A stretch of 64,000 bases of DNA. It comes from Nostoc piscinale CENA21 (GTDB taxonomy: Bacteria > Cyanobacteriota > Cyanobacteriia > Cyanobacteriales > Nostocaceae). The stretch spans positions 6,511,525 through 6,575,524 of the forward strand of contig NZ_CP012036.1 in the NCBI RefSeq assembly GCF_001298445.1, in the 5' to 3' direction. The notes below the pieces were generated by a model, which did no database searches, was not told where the DNA came from, and saw only the letters and a list, made by a program, of their open reading frames with translations. Shown in pieces: positions 44,997 through 54,003 of the stretch; within the stretch, counting starts at the first letter, position 1, and every line of letters starts with the position of its first letter. Both the position numbers and the translations under genes were made by a program.

Positions 44997-45947
44997 TTAC
45001 TTCCCAGTTGACTGTGCATAAGCTTCATATACGCCTTTGACGTTGTACCAATTGAGAAAAATCCGAGCTACTTCCAATGCCAATTGGGGTTTACCTAATT
45101 TAATCAGCCAGCGTAAAAAGGGAGCCATTGTGCGTTCATTCAGCAGACCATTCAGTGAGAGAATACCCCACAGTAAACGGTGCAGCCATGTCATTTGAAT
45201 CATCATTCGCACTTCCCAAGTGGGATGCTTTTGATAAAACAAAACTCCCATACGGCCGCGTTGAATTTCTTTTTCAATCAAGTTAGGAATTTGTTCTAAA
45301 TTAAATGGTGGATGCCAATGATATCCCACGGCTGCGGGACATTTGATAAGTTGTAGTCCTAAGTTTTTCAGTCGGACACCTAATTCTAAATCTTCCCATC
45401 CATACAGTTGGAAACCAGTATCGAATAATCCAGCTTTAGTTAACCAATGTTTAGGAATAGCAACGTTACCTGTAGCGAAAAAAGCCGCGGAGAAATCGGT
45501 AATTTTATAAGGTTCCGCAGTGGGATTCTCGAAATTACAAGTATTAATTACTGCACCATAAGTAAAAAAGCGATCGCTTCCTAATTTCTCTTTTCCCTGC
45601 AATAATGCGTCAGCGTGAGCTTGCAGAAAGTTTTTCAGCACTACTAAATCGCTATCGATAAATATAATCGTATCACCAAGTGCCTGTTCTACACCCAAAT
45701 TCCGCGCCGCCGCCGGGCCTGCATGGTCTTGCTGAAAGCATCGGATATGGGGAAACTCTTGCTTGTGTGCTGCCAACCATTCTAAGGTTCCATCTGTAGA
45801 ACCATCATCTACTAAAACAATTTCGTAATCACTCACTGTAGTTGACGCACTCAATTCCTGCATTTCCAAGGCTCGGAGGCACTTTTCTAAAATCGGCAGA
45901 CGATTATAAGTTGGTATCACAACACTGAAAAACACATTCTCACCCAC
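44997..45947 (-). CDS. Family 2 glycosyltransferase
   Basis: A 316-residue GT-A fold enzyme. 'FSVVIPTYNRLPILEKCLRA' is the nucleotide-sugar-binding start, 'YEIVLVDDGSTDGTLEWLAA' the conserved DDGS, and 'TIIFIDSDLVV' holds the metal-binding DxD-like 'DSD'. 'YGWEDLELGVRLKNLGLQLI' is the acceptor or catalytic ED region. No membrane helices apart from a hydrophobic patch near residue 255. Acts on polysaccharide or lipid acceptor, unknown. It stands alone. Confidence 0.92.
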   Translation of the reverse strand: MGENVFFSVVIPTYNRLPILEKCLRALEMQELSASTTVSDYEIVLVDDGSTDGTLEWLAAHKQEFPHIRCFQQDHAGPAAARNLGVEQALGDTIIFIDSDLVVLKNFLQAHADALLQGKEKLGSDRFFTYGAVINTCNFENPTAEPYKITDFSAAFFATGNVAIPKHWLTKAGLFDTGFQLYGWEDLELGVRLKNLGLQLIKCPAAVGYHWHPPFNLEQIPNLIEKEIQRGRMGVLFYQKHPTWEVRMMIQMTWLHRLLWGILSLNGLLNERTMAPFLRWLIKLGKPQLALEVARIFLNWYNVKGVYEAYAQSTGK

Positions 45948-46035
45948 AACAGAAATTACCCATCTCCAGCTTATGACAATACTGTACTAGACACGGTTCC
46001 TGATTGGTCAAGGAGTGGAGAGAATGAGGAGGCTG

Positions 46036-46209
46036 AGTTTACGGGTGTGAGGGTGGAAGGGCAAAATCAAGTCAAAAGTCAAAAGTCAAAAGTTAAAAAT
46101 TCTTTGACTTTTGAATTCCCCTTTGGTGTGTATGTATCTAAAACCCTTACACCCCACACCCTTTCACCCTTACACCCATTCTTCACAGATAATCTTGGTG
46201 CATAAGTTC
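46036..46209. repeat. Degenerate MITE-like copy D (inverted) with nested heptamers
   Basis: Read on the minus strand, the sequence from 46209 downward (AAGTTC/ATGCACCAAGATTATCTGTG, then GGGTGTAAGGG and GGGTTTT) matches copy A. The interior carries the tandem heptamer GTCAAAA three times plus GTTAAAA at 46071-46098. Confidence 0.55.
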
Positions 46210-46217
46210 TATTGGTA

Positions 46218-46656
46218 TTAATTCAACCAAAATCCAGCTACTTTTGCATCTTTCAGGCTCAGTCTCGCTACAATATCATCGCTGCCATCTTTAAATGACA
46301 ATTTCCATAAGTAAACTTGATAGCCTTGCTGGTTTAATTTTGTTAAGAAAACAGAGGAATAACCTTTCTTGAGGCGCGGTGCTAATTGTTCACTAACATG
46401 GGTAAATATTTGTTTTGTTAGACCTTCTTTAAAAGCTGGATTTCCTTGAGAAATAAAGTTTGTATAATTGTTTTGTTCAAGGGCATTGATGAGATTTGTA
46501 AAAGTTTTTTGTACAGATTGTTCTGGTTGATTACTGGGTGTTGATTTGATTCGTTCTTCCACAGCAACAGCCTGCACATTTTTTTGCCATTACTAAAGTC
46601 AAGGGTGACATAGTAAGAATTGCTGCAACTACCAAGGCTATTTTATTCACTTGCAT
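46218..46656 (-). CDS. DUF3887-like secreted protein (frameshifted)
   Basis: The main frame (46577 downward) lacks a start of its own. Its natural N-terminus lies in another frame: ATG 46656 gives a signal peptide 'MQVNKIALVVAAILTMSPLT' ending 'VMA'. Removing one base of the A/T seven-run 46579-46585 joins it as 'AKNVQAVAVEERI' to the domain ('VQKTFTNLINALEQNNYTNF'), 145 residues in total. The fold resembles DUF3887 (a small NTF2-like domain). Function unknown. Confidence 0.65.
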
Positions 46657-46754
46657 CAAAATTCTCTTAATTTATATATTATCTGTCACCGATAATAACT
46701 CAAAAAACCCCAGAGCCTCGATTCCTTTAAGAAATCAAGGATTTAGTTAGCTCT

Positions 46755-48696
46755 TTATATCTGCAATAGCCCTTCAGGATTGACAGAGAATAGCGATCGC
46801 CTCTGTAAACCTTCCCGGTGTAAAATCTCATTGGCAGCTAATAAACCACTACTCACAGCACGTTCCATTAAGCCGCAGGGAAAAGGCATTTTCACCCAAT
46901 CACCAGCAAATATTAAGTTGGGAATATTAGTACTAGTTTCAGGACGTTCAGCATAACTATGAGGTGGATATCCTGAAAAGTTATGTTGGTTAACTAATTC
47001 TCGATGCAACATTTTGGCTTGTTTTAACTCTGGCACAATGGCATACAGTTCTTGTTCAAAAGTTTCTAGCAAAGCTGCTTGGGTGGGAAATTGCTTTTCT
47101 TTATAACAATAAGCGTGTAATTCAACCACACTACCACCAGTGCTTTGTGACCACTCAATAAATTGCTGTTGAATACGATGATAAAGAGTGATGCTATCTG
47201 TTAATTGGTAGCCAGATAAAGAAGTAAAATTACTTTGTTGCCACTCAAAATCCCGGTCAAACCAAAAGCGACATACTGCAAAAGGGTCAGCAATACTCAA
47301 ATTTTCGACTTGGCTTTGTACTGTTTTATCAACATCCCCATTGATCCGCTGAAATAATGTTTGCACTCCCGGAACATCGGTAGCAAAAACATAATAATCA
47401 GCTTGAATTTCTTCGGGTGATGCCAACTCTTGATTAACTGCTACTAGTTGCAATTGATCACCGTCTCGTTTCACGACTTGAAACTTAGCTAAATCTCGTT
47501 TTGCCGGGCCTTTGATAACTTTACCATCAGCTGCAAATACCGCTCCATGACAAGGACATTGAAAACCACCATCCTCTGCTTTTTGGACAGTGCAACCTTG
47601 ATGAGTGCAGGTGAGAGAAATTGCTTGCTGAGAACCTACAGGTAAGGCAAATACTTCATCAGCCACGCCAAAATATTCTATGTTGTTATCTGCGATCGCG
47701 GTATTTTTTTCCACCGTCAATGGCACAGAATTATAATTACCATCAGTCCTATATTTCGCGCCATCAATTTTACCGTTAACAGCCACAACTTCAGTCACAG
47801 TTGCGTCGGTGATGATTTTACCACCACGCTGCACAATTGCCTGCGCGATCGGTTGGACTAAACTTGTCCCCATATCGTCTTTTGTACCATTAAAAGCCAG
47901 TCCTTCAGGATTTCCAAAAAAATAAAAATGAAAGAACTGCATTAGTTCTCCCACACTCATTAAATCTGGTGCATTCAAGCTAGATTTGGCAAAAGGCAGA
48001 AAATATAAATCATATAAACCTTGGGGAAATTCTGTTTTTACCCAATCAGCCACAGATATATTATCAAATCGCTGATAATTTTTTTTCTCTTTGAAAGCCA
48101 GTGATCGCTTGAAAGACTTGCAGATGTTTAATTTTCGTTAAATTAATGCCCCAACGGAAGCGATTTGGAGATGCGATCGCTAAATCTATAATATTCCAGG
48201 GAAAAGCCGAGTGACTGGGGCGAAATACCTCTGGTTTGTATTTAGCATCTTGATAAACCACAGAATAAAAATTCAGCGATTGAAAATTATCCTTTATCCC
48301 CAATTCTGCTACCAAACTATTCAAGTTATAGTACTGGGGAAAAAAGCCATGAAATCCATGTTCCATCATAAAGGTTTTGCCAGCCGCTTCTACTTGCCAA
48401 CTAGCGATTTTGCCACCTAATTGAGGAGATTTTTCTAACAGTGTGACAATAAATCCTCGCTGACTTAATTCATAAGCACAAGCTAAACCTGCTAAACCAC
48501 CCCCAATTACAACAACAGTTTTGGGTTGATTTAATATTTGTGGCAAATCTAGAGTATCTTTTTGAAATACCGTTGGTTTAGGCTTACTAAACCGCGAGTA
48601 TCCCGTAACTCCTGCAACTGTACTGACACCGAATAACTTCAGCAGTGTACGACGGGAGATAGTAGATGATTCCAGCAAATTAGGTATTTGGCTCAT
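46755..48696 (-). CDS. FAD-dependent oxidoreductase with inserted Rieske domain (frameshifted)
   Basis: The N-terminal frame (48696-48064) has a Tat-like signal ('SRRTLLKLFG') and the FAD motif 'VVVIGGGLAGLACAYELSQR'. The C-terminal frame (to 46755) has the rest of a carotene-desaturase/amine-oxidase type flavoprotein ('LIFAGDWVKMPFPCGLMERA'). Removing one base from the eight-base run 48079-48086 gives 646 residues. In the middle sits a Rieske [2Fe-2S] domain with C363, H365, C380, H383 as ligands ('CTHQGC', 'CPCHG') and C368/C382 as a likely disulfide, the bc1/b6f-like type. Carotenoid desaturase/methyltransferase proteins (CrtU/CruE group) are candidates for the function; I am not sure of the assignment. 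Confidence 0.75.
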
Positions 48697-48823
48697 TGGT
48701 TACAAAATTAACTTTTCCCATCTAACAAAGTCGTGAAATGATCACTGTGAGTTCGCAGATTGTATTGTTAAGAATATTTCTGTGATCACCGTGCTAAGTC
48801 CCGGACTGAATTATTTTGCCAGA

Positions 48824-49642
48824 ATGGCAGAAATTGTCAAGAGTAAACAATCCTATAGACTAAATGAGATGAAATATTGGCGCGAAACTATCGCTGTCAC
48901 CCAGCGCATCTTAATTGAATTACTCCGTCGGCGACGCAGCCTGATTTTTTGGAGTATTTTTCCAATTTCCGTCTTAATTCTCGGTGGATTTATTTTAGCA
49001 GAACGCGCAAAACTACCAATCAACACAGCTTTTGAATATACTGCACCTTCTACATTAGTCGGTGCGGCTTTATTTTTCAGTTGTTTGGGTGGTACAGTTG
49101 CAACCATCGTTGCAGAACGAGAACAGCAAACTATCAAACGCTTGTTTCTTTCACCATTGAGTGGTGTATCCTACTTTTTCGGAATTTTTTTAGCTCATAG
49201 TTGCATTGGCTTAGGACAAGCTTTACTCGTGTATACTGTTGCTGCGTTTTGGGGCGCAACATTTAAAGGTTCAATTTTTTTAGGATTAATAATTATTTTG
49301 ATGAGTATGGCGGCTTACGTCGGCTTAGGTTTTATTTTAGGTACACAATTAGCTAGACGAATTGAAGATGTAAATGCTTTAGTTGCTGCTTTTGGCGTAC
49401 CTTTATTAATCTTAGGTGGGGCTTTTCTACCAAGTTCATTGTTTCCTAAAAGTTTAATCAACATTGCCCAATATAACCCGATTTATCACATGAATGAGGC
49501 ATTTGTTGGAGTTTCGAATAATGGCAAGCAAATTAGTGATATTACATCTCATTTTTGGTTTTTATTAATTTTTACTTTGCTAATGGTGCTGGGTGGATGG
49601 TTATCTTATCGCCGCATGTTACTAGTAGAAAGAAAATTATGA
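48824..49642 (+). CDS. ABC-2 type transporter permease
   Basis: A membrane protein of about 272 residues with six helices. 'GTVATIVAEREQQTIKRLFL' and 'GVPLLILGGAFLPSSLFPKS' are typical of ABC-2 permeases for drug or polysaccharide export. The frame opens at GTG 48782; ATG 48824 or ATG 48869 ('MKYWRETIAVTQRILIELLR') are the better starts, and relatives seem to begin near the latter. The ATP-binding partner is not adjacent. Divergent from the Rieske/FAD gene. Confidence 0.85.
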   Translation: MAEIVKSKQSYRLNEMKYWRETIAVTQRILIELLRRRRSLIFWSIFPISVLILGGFILAERAKLPINTAFEYTAPSTLVGAALFFSCLGGTVATIVAEREQQTIKRLFLSPLSGVSYFFGIFLAHSCIGLGQALLVYTVAAFWGATFKGSIFLGLIIILMSMAAYVGLGFILGTQLARRIEDVNALVAAFGVPLLILGGAFLPSSLFPKSLINIAQYNPIYHMNEAFVGVSNNGKQISDITSHFWFLLIFTLLMVLGGWLSYRRMLLVERKL

Positions 49643-49774
49643 ATAAGAATTTAGAAGTCAGAATTAATTAGTGATAGAAAAGTATCTACTACTAATTGTA
49701 GACCAATAAATTTTCAATTTTGTGAGGATAATGACGGGTTTATTTTGATGATTATTAATGGACTTACATAAACT

Positions 49775-50971
49775 ATGGATTCTTCAATTACAACAAATTC
49801 TCATTCTGACCAAATACAAACTAAAAGAATCATCTCCCTAGATATGTTGCGCGGTTTAGTAATGGTGTTAATGGTGCTAGACCATGTACGAGATTTCTTT
49901 ACTAATGTTCGCTTCCGTCCGACAGACTTAACACAAACAAATATCCCCCTGTTTTTCACACGCTGGATAACTCATTTGTGCGCTCCAACATTTATATTCT
50001 TAGCTGGAGTCGCAGCTTATCTTTATTTTGAAAATCGACTGCAAAGCAAGCATGAATTATCACGCTATCTCATAATTCGAGGACTGTGGTTAGTATTTTT
50101 AGAGTTAACAGTGGTACGTTTTGCCTGGATATTTGATCCTACCTACTCCTTTTCGTTAGCTGGTGTTCTGTGGGCAATTGGTTGGTCAATGGTTGTGTTA
50201 GCAGTATTAGTTAGAATGCCAATTCCTTTCATAGCTGCTTTCGGACTTGTACTGATATTTGGACATAATTTATTTGATCAGATTCATGCGGAACAACTAG
50301 GAAAATTGGGTTGGTTATGGGCAATTCTTCATGAACCCAAAATGCTGATGCCTTTGGCTAATAAAAAGTTATTTATTGGCTATCCTCTGATTCCTTGGAT
50401 TGGGGTAATGGCAACAGGTTATGCCTTTGGGAGTTTCATGAAGCAGGAAAAAAGTTTGCGACAGCAATTATTCTTGCGGTTAGGACTGGGTTTAATTGCT
50501 GGCTTTGTGGTTCTCCGCGCTGTAAATATCTATGGCGATCCTTCACCCTGGACTGTACAAAAGAATTTTGCGTTTACCATACTATCGTTTATTAACTGTC
50601 AAAAATATCCACCTTCATTACTATATTTATTAATCACATTAGGTATAGCAATGCTCTTACTTTATCTATTTGAAAAGTATAGATTACGGATTTTACAACC
50701 TCTAGTTTTATTTGGTCAATTTCCTTTATTTTTTTATATAATTCACCTCTGGCTAATTCATTTAGCAGCCATTTTGCTGGCTTTACCTAAATATGGTTTA
50801 AAAGCAATTAATCTACCTTTTCTTTTTTCTTCCCTAATGCCTGCCGACTATGGATATGATTTACCAATGCTCTACAATTTTTGGATAATTATGATAATTC
50901 TGCTTTATCCTATTTGTAGTTGGTTTAGAAGTTACAAAACAAAGCATCCTCGCAAATTATCATCAAACTAA
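49775..50971 (+). CDS. DUF1624/heparan-alpha-glucosaminide acetyltransferase-like membrane protein
   Basis: 398 residues with about ten helices. The start 'IISLDMLRGLVMVLMVLDHV' with its RG and DH residues and 'LCAPTFIFLAGVAAYLYF' identify the DUF1624 acyltransferase-3-like family. These proteins may move acetyl groups across membranes to sugars. Substrate unknown. A strong perfect hairpin terminator begins 23 bases after the stop. Confidence 0.85.
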   Translation: MDSSITTNSHSDQIQTKRIISLDMLRGLVMVLMVLDHVRDFFTNVRFRPTDLTQTNIPLFFTRWITHLCAPTFIFLAGVAAYLYFENRLQSKHELSRYLIIRGLWLVFLELTVVRFAWIFDPTYSFSLAGVLWAIGWSMVVLAVLVRMPIPFIAAFGLVLIFGHNLFDQIHAEQLGKLGWLWAILHEPKMLMPLANKKLFIGYPLIPWIGVMATGYAFGSFMKQEKSLRQQLFLRLGLGLIAGFVVLRAVNIYGDPSPWTVQKNFAFTILSFINCQKYPPSLLYLLITLGIAMLLLYLFEKYRLRILQPLVLFGQFPLFFYIIHLWLIHLAAILLALPKYGLKAINLPFLFSSLMPADYGYDLPMLYNFWIIMIILLYPICSWFRSYKTKHPRKLSSN

Positions 50972-50994
50972 CTGTAATGTGAGACATACCTATC

Positions 50995-51040
50995 CTTCCT
51001 TAAAAAGCCTACAGTGTACACCGTAGGCTTTTTAAGGAAG
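50995..51040. terminator. Perfect hairpin terminator
   Basis: An 18-base perfect stem (arm CTTCCTTAAAAAGCCTAC) with a 10-base loop, immediately after the DUF1624 gene. It works in both directions by symmetry. Confidence 0.85.
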
Positions 51041-51044
51041 AATA

Positions 51045-51108
51045 TTATAGCGGTTATCGTTCTAGTGAGGTAAAAGCAAGAATAATTAACCGCAGATGAA
51101 CGCGGATG
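51045..51108. repeat. Dispersed GCGGTT...AACCGCAGATG repeat, uninterrupted copy
   Basis: Matches 23586-23686 but lacks the 37-base insert found there. Again it follows directly on a perfect hairpin. Beyond it (to 51278) are GTAGGTTGGGTGAAACG-type Nostoc intergenic sequences and no gene. Confidence 0.7.
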
Positions 51109-51278
51109 AAATCGATTTTTAAATGCAACATTTAAGACTTGATACGCTAGTAGGTTGGGTGAAACGAAGAGCAAACTAACAAAGCCTACCTGGATGATGT
51201 TGGGTTCCTAAGTTTTAATTTTGCTAACACACCTTGCTATTTTGCCAGTTGCCTAAGTCTGGTATTGATAGCTAATTC

Positions 51279-51867
51279 CTAATTAGTAATTTTATTCAAT
51301 TTTCTCGTCATCAAAAAGCCTTTAAACCTCCGCCAGTTGGCTTTGACAACTTTCCATTGTTGTAGGATATGCAGAATAATCAAAGCTAAAAATGTATATG
51401 CTATCCAAAAATGAATGCTTCTACCTAAGTCTACTAAACTAGATTTTTGTGGGAAAAAATCGGGTAAAGTTAACCAAAAAAAATTGACATTATTACTTTT
51501 ATAAGAATTAGAAAAAAAAGAACCCACTAACGGGAACTGCAAACATTAATAAATAAAGCAGAGTATGGAGTATAAATTTACGTGTCCATTCAGGAGTAAA
51601 CCTTGGCAAATTTTTAGTGTATTTTCGCCACCATACCTGCAACAACACTAAAATCCGCCAAGTTAGCAAAGCTACTACCAAAGCTCCGATTGATTTATGA
51701 AAATCATATATTTCTGATCTTAGGAAAGTTCCACGAGATAAACGCGCCATACCTGAACCAGTTATAAATAAAACTAAATAACAGGCAGACATGATCCAAT
51801 GTACAGACATGAGTTGCTTAAACGCAGAATTAATCCTAGCTTTCTTAACTGCTGATGTTAAATTCAT
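51279..51867 (-). CDS. Cytochrome b561-type membrane protein (frameshifted)
   Basis: Starts at ATG 51867 ('MNLTSAVKKARINSAFKQLM'). The first frame gives three helices with haem-ligand His candidates ('LMSVHWIMSACYLVLFITGS', 'YDFHKSIGALVVALLTWRIL') and ends at 'SGFFFF'. Removing one base of the eight-base run 51512-51519 continues as 'GFFFSNSYKSNNVNFFW' and the fourth helix 'SIHFWIAYTFLALIILHILQ', ending at 51279: 195 residues. Four helices and paired His residues fit a bacterial b561 diheme electron carrier. The IS1 remnant inserted about 60 bases upstream may have cut it from its promoter. Confidence 0.8.
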
Positions 51868-51925
51868 CTCAATACATCTGAATTTTGTTATGGTTTTACT
51901 TCGCAGTGCTATTGGGCGTTTTTTT

Positions 51926-52709
51926 CGGCGTTGCTGAATCACAATATGAATTATGCGATCGCTATATCCTCGCGGGGGCTTTGCTCCCGCATTGGAATAC
52001 AACGATGCTGGAGATAATAAACTAACAATCTAATAGAGAGTTCCAGCATTTCTACTGACTTAGAATAACAAAAAGTCTTTCTATGTAATCGGGCTAAATA
52101 ATGTCTTAATCTGCTATTTTCACCTTCTACTCGTGTCATATAAGTTTTACACACAAGATGGTCTTCTTGATTAATAAAACATGGATAAACCGGATAGCCA
52201 TCCGTTACATAAAAATATGAGTTCCACGCTTTAATCCTCTGCCACAACTGTTGAAAAGTTTCTGAACTTCTATCTCCTAAAACCCATCCTAAAATCCCCG
52301 AAGTCTTGTGGTTGACTACACTCCATACCCAAATTTTGTTTTTTTTGACCCGACAAAAGTTTCTAATTCATCAATTTCAGTTATTTCAGGTATTTCAGCT
52401 GTTTCGGGATGTTCTGGTAACTGACCACCCATTTGTTTCACCCAATAAATTACTGTTGTATGATGTACTTTTTTTACTCTTTCTATGGCACGGAAACCAG
52501 AACCATTAACATACATTTCTAAGCATTCTCGTTTAATTTCGTCACCATAACCCTTTTGATTGTGATATTCAATAAATTGACGACCACAATCTGCACAAAT
52601 GTAGTTTTGTTTACCTCTTTATCTACCGTTCTTACGGATATGAGAGGAATTACAACGCGGACATTCCATGAAGATTCACCCTAATTCATATTCTCATTAT
52701 GCAACGCCG
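51926..52709 (-). mobile_element. IS1-family insertion sequence, inactive
   Basis: About 784 bases, the size of an IS1 element, with imperfect 28-base terminal inverted repeats (CGGCGTTGCTGAATC at 51926 and GCAACGCCG ending at 52709; about 23 of 28 match by eye). A target duplication cannot be told because both flanks are T runs. It lies between the b561 gene and a PEP-CTERM gene. Confidence 0.8.
51951..52669 (-). pseudogene. IS1 transposase, broken (nonsense codon and -1 frame)
   Basis: ATG 52669 begins 'MECPRCNSSHIRKNGR', a zinc-ribbon start. A TAA then interrupts before 'RGKQNYICADCGRQFIEYHN'. The InsA-like helix-turn-helix part follows and reaches A8C at 52339-52346. The DDE part ('IWVWSVVNHKTSGILGWVLG', 'YFYVTDGYPVYPCFI', 'MTRVEGENSRLRHYLARLHR') lies in the -1 frame. 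IS1 elements use A6C for programmed -1 frameshifting, so that shift may be natural. The in-frame stop near residue 17 should inactivate it. Confidence 0.85.
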
Positions 52710-52736
52710 TTTTTTGTGTATTGAAATAGTTCAAAC

Positions 52737-53498
52737 CTATTTTGTTTTTCGCTTGAAGAGTAAACCTATACTCACAGCAGCTAAAGCCCCAAGAGTGGCA
52801 CTAGGCTCAGGGACAGCATTTGGTATGTTTTGCTCAAAACGATTTTGGAGAAGAGTATCGCCACCTATTAATTCGATAGAACCATCAGAAGAAGTTACGG
52901 CACGACTGGCTTTGCCTAAAATATTTTCTTCTAAGATATAAGACAGATTGTTGACAGCTTGATTGGGGTCAAATCCAAAGCCAGCAAATAGGAGATAACT
53001 GTACAATGGTTCAGTTTGTCCTGGACGAACGATACTATATGAGATAAATTCAAACGCTGGGTTATCTTTAATTAATTCTGCCCGTAAATCTGCATCAAAT
53101 GGAATGGTATCAGGAACAAAAGGTCTATCTGGATTAAAAATGAGGAAGCCATTCGCATCTAAAACATAACGACCTGTGTTAATGGAACTTGCAGGACAAT
53201 TGGGTTGAAAACCAAGATTACCACCGCTAATACAAACTTCTCCATTCCCTGACGTAAAGTCTTGTATAGCTCCTTGAAAAAGACCTATTCCTAAGTCACT
53301 GGCACTATCAGTTATTTCACTACCATCCCTGGCCGTATTAACTAAATTAAATTGAGCAAGCGCATTTTGTTGGTCTGAGCCTGTTTGAGAATATGTGTTA
53401 GTTCTAAGTCTTCTTTGTGCTGCGGCTGGTTCTACAAAACTTAGAATTACGGGAACTACTGTCAAGCTAATAGCAAACATTAACTTGATTATTGTCAT
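52737..53498 (-). CDS. PEP-CTERM protein, unknown function
   Basis: 253 residues. Signal peptide 'LMFAISLTVVPVILSFVEPA' then 'AAA'. The body ('GLFQGAIQDFTSGNGEVCIS' and so on) has no named domain. The C-terminus 'NAVPEPSATLGALAAVSIGL' with 'LFKRKTK' is a textbook PEP-CTERM sorting signal, cut by exosortase for export and surface anchoring. An inverted repeat CTATGTAGACAAA / TTTGTTTACATAG precedes it. Adjacent to the IS1 remnant. Confidence 0.85.
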   Translation of the reverse strand: MTIIKLMFAISLTVVPVILSFVEPAAAQRRLRTNTYSQTGSDQQNALAQFNLVNTARDGSEITDSASDLGIGLFQGAIQDFTSGNGEVCISGGNLGFQPNCPASSINTGRYVLDANGFLIFNPDRPFVPDTIPFDADLRAELIKDNPAFEFISYSIVRPGQTEPLYSYLLFAGFGFDPNQAVNNLSYILEENILGKASRAVTSSDGSIELIGGDTLLQNRFEQNIPNAVPEPSATLGALAAVSIGLLFKRKTK

Positions 53499-54003
53499 GT
53501 TTAATTTACCTACCTGTACCTTGAAAAATAAGTGAACAAGAATAAGTCGCCACAGTTAAATTCCCGACTATGTAGACAAAATGAATCTGTCCTTCAGCAA
53601 CAATTTGCCGAAAGCTAACTATATATAAGTCTGCTAAGGATGTAGACTTTGTTTACATAGCTTGGAATTCTATGCCGAGGTAATTTATCGAAGCTTGATA
53701 CACCCAAATAAGTTTGTTTACTACTTTTTTTTAAGAAAATTTTACTGTATGTGGACAGTAGCAATCTTCTCTGGCAGAAATACTACAGTGTAATGATATC
53801 TAAATTACAATATTTACGGATTTTTTGCGGAAAATTTATAAAAATCTTACATTTATCAACCGTGTTTTCTTCTAATCAATGCAAGTGCTAGTTATTATAT
53901 GGTCACTAATTCATCAAAATTTATCAATTATGCAATGTAGCAATTGAAACATAAAAATATTGTCAGTTAGAAGTGATTCAGTTTGGATAAAAATAAAAAA
54001 GCT
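53499..54003. promoter_or_regulatory. Intergenic region with 13-base inverted repeat
   Basis: About 500 bases, very AT-rich, between divergent genes. CTATGTAGACAAA at about 53568-53580 and TTTGTTTACATAG at about 53647-53659 match at 12 of 13 positions as an inverted pair 66 bases apart, 70-160 bases upstream of the PEP-CTERM gene. Otherwise nothing seen. Confidence 0.45.

Noticed and set aside
52339..52346. Counting the IS1 shift with the other homopolymer frameshifts
   Set aside because: It needs a base gained, not lost, and IS1 elements naturally use A-run programmed -1 frameshifting.
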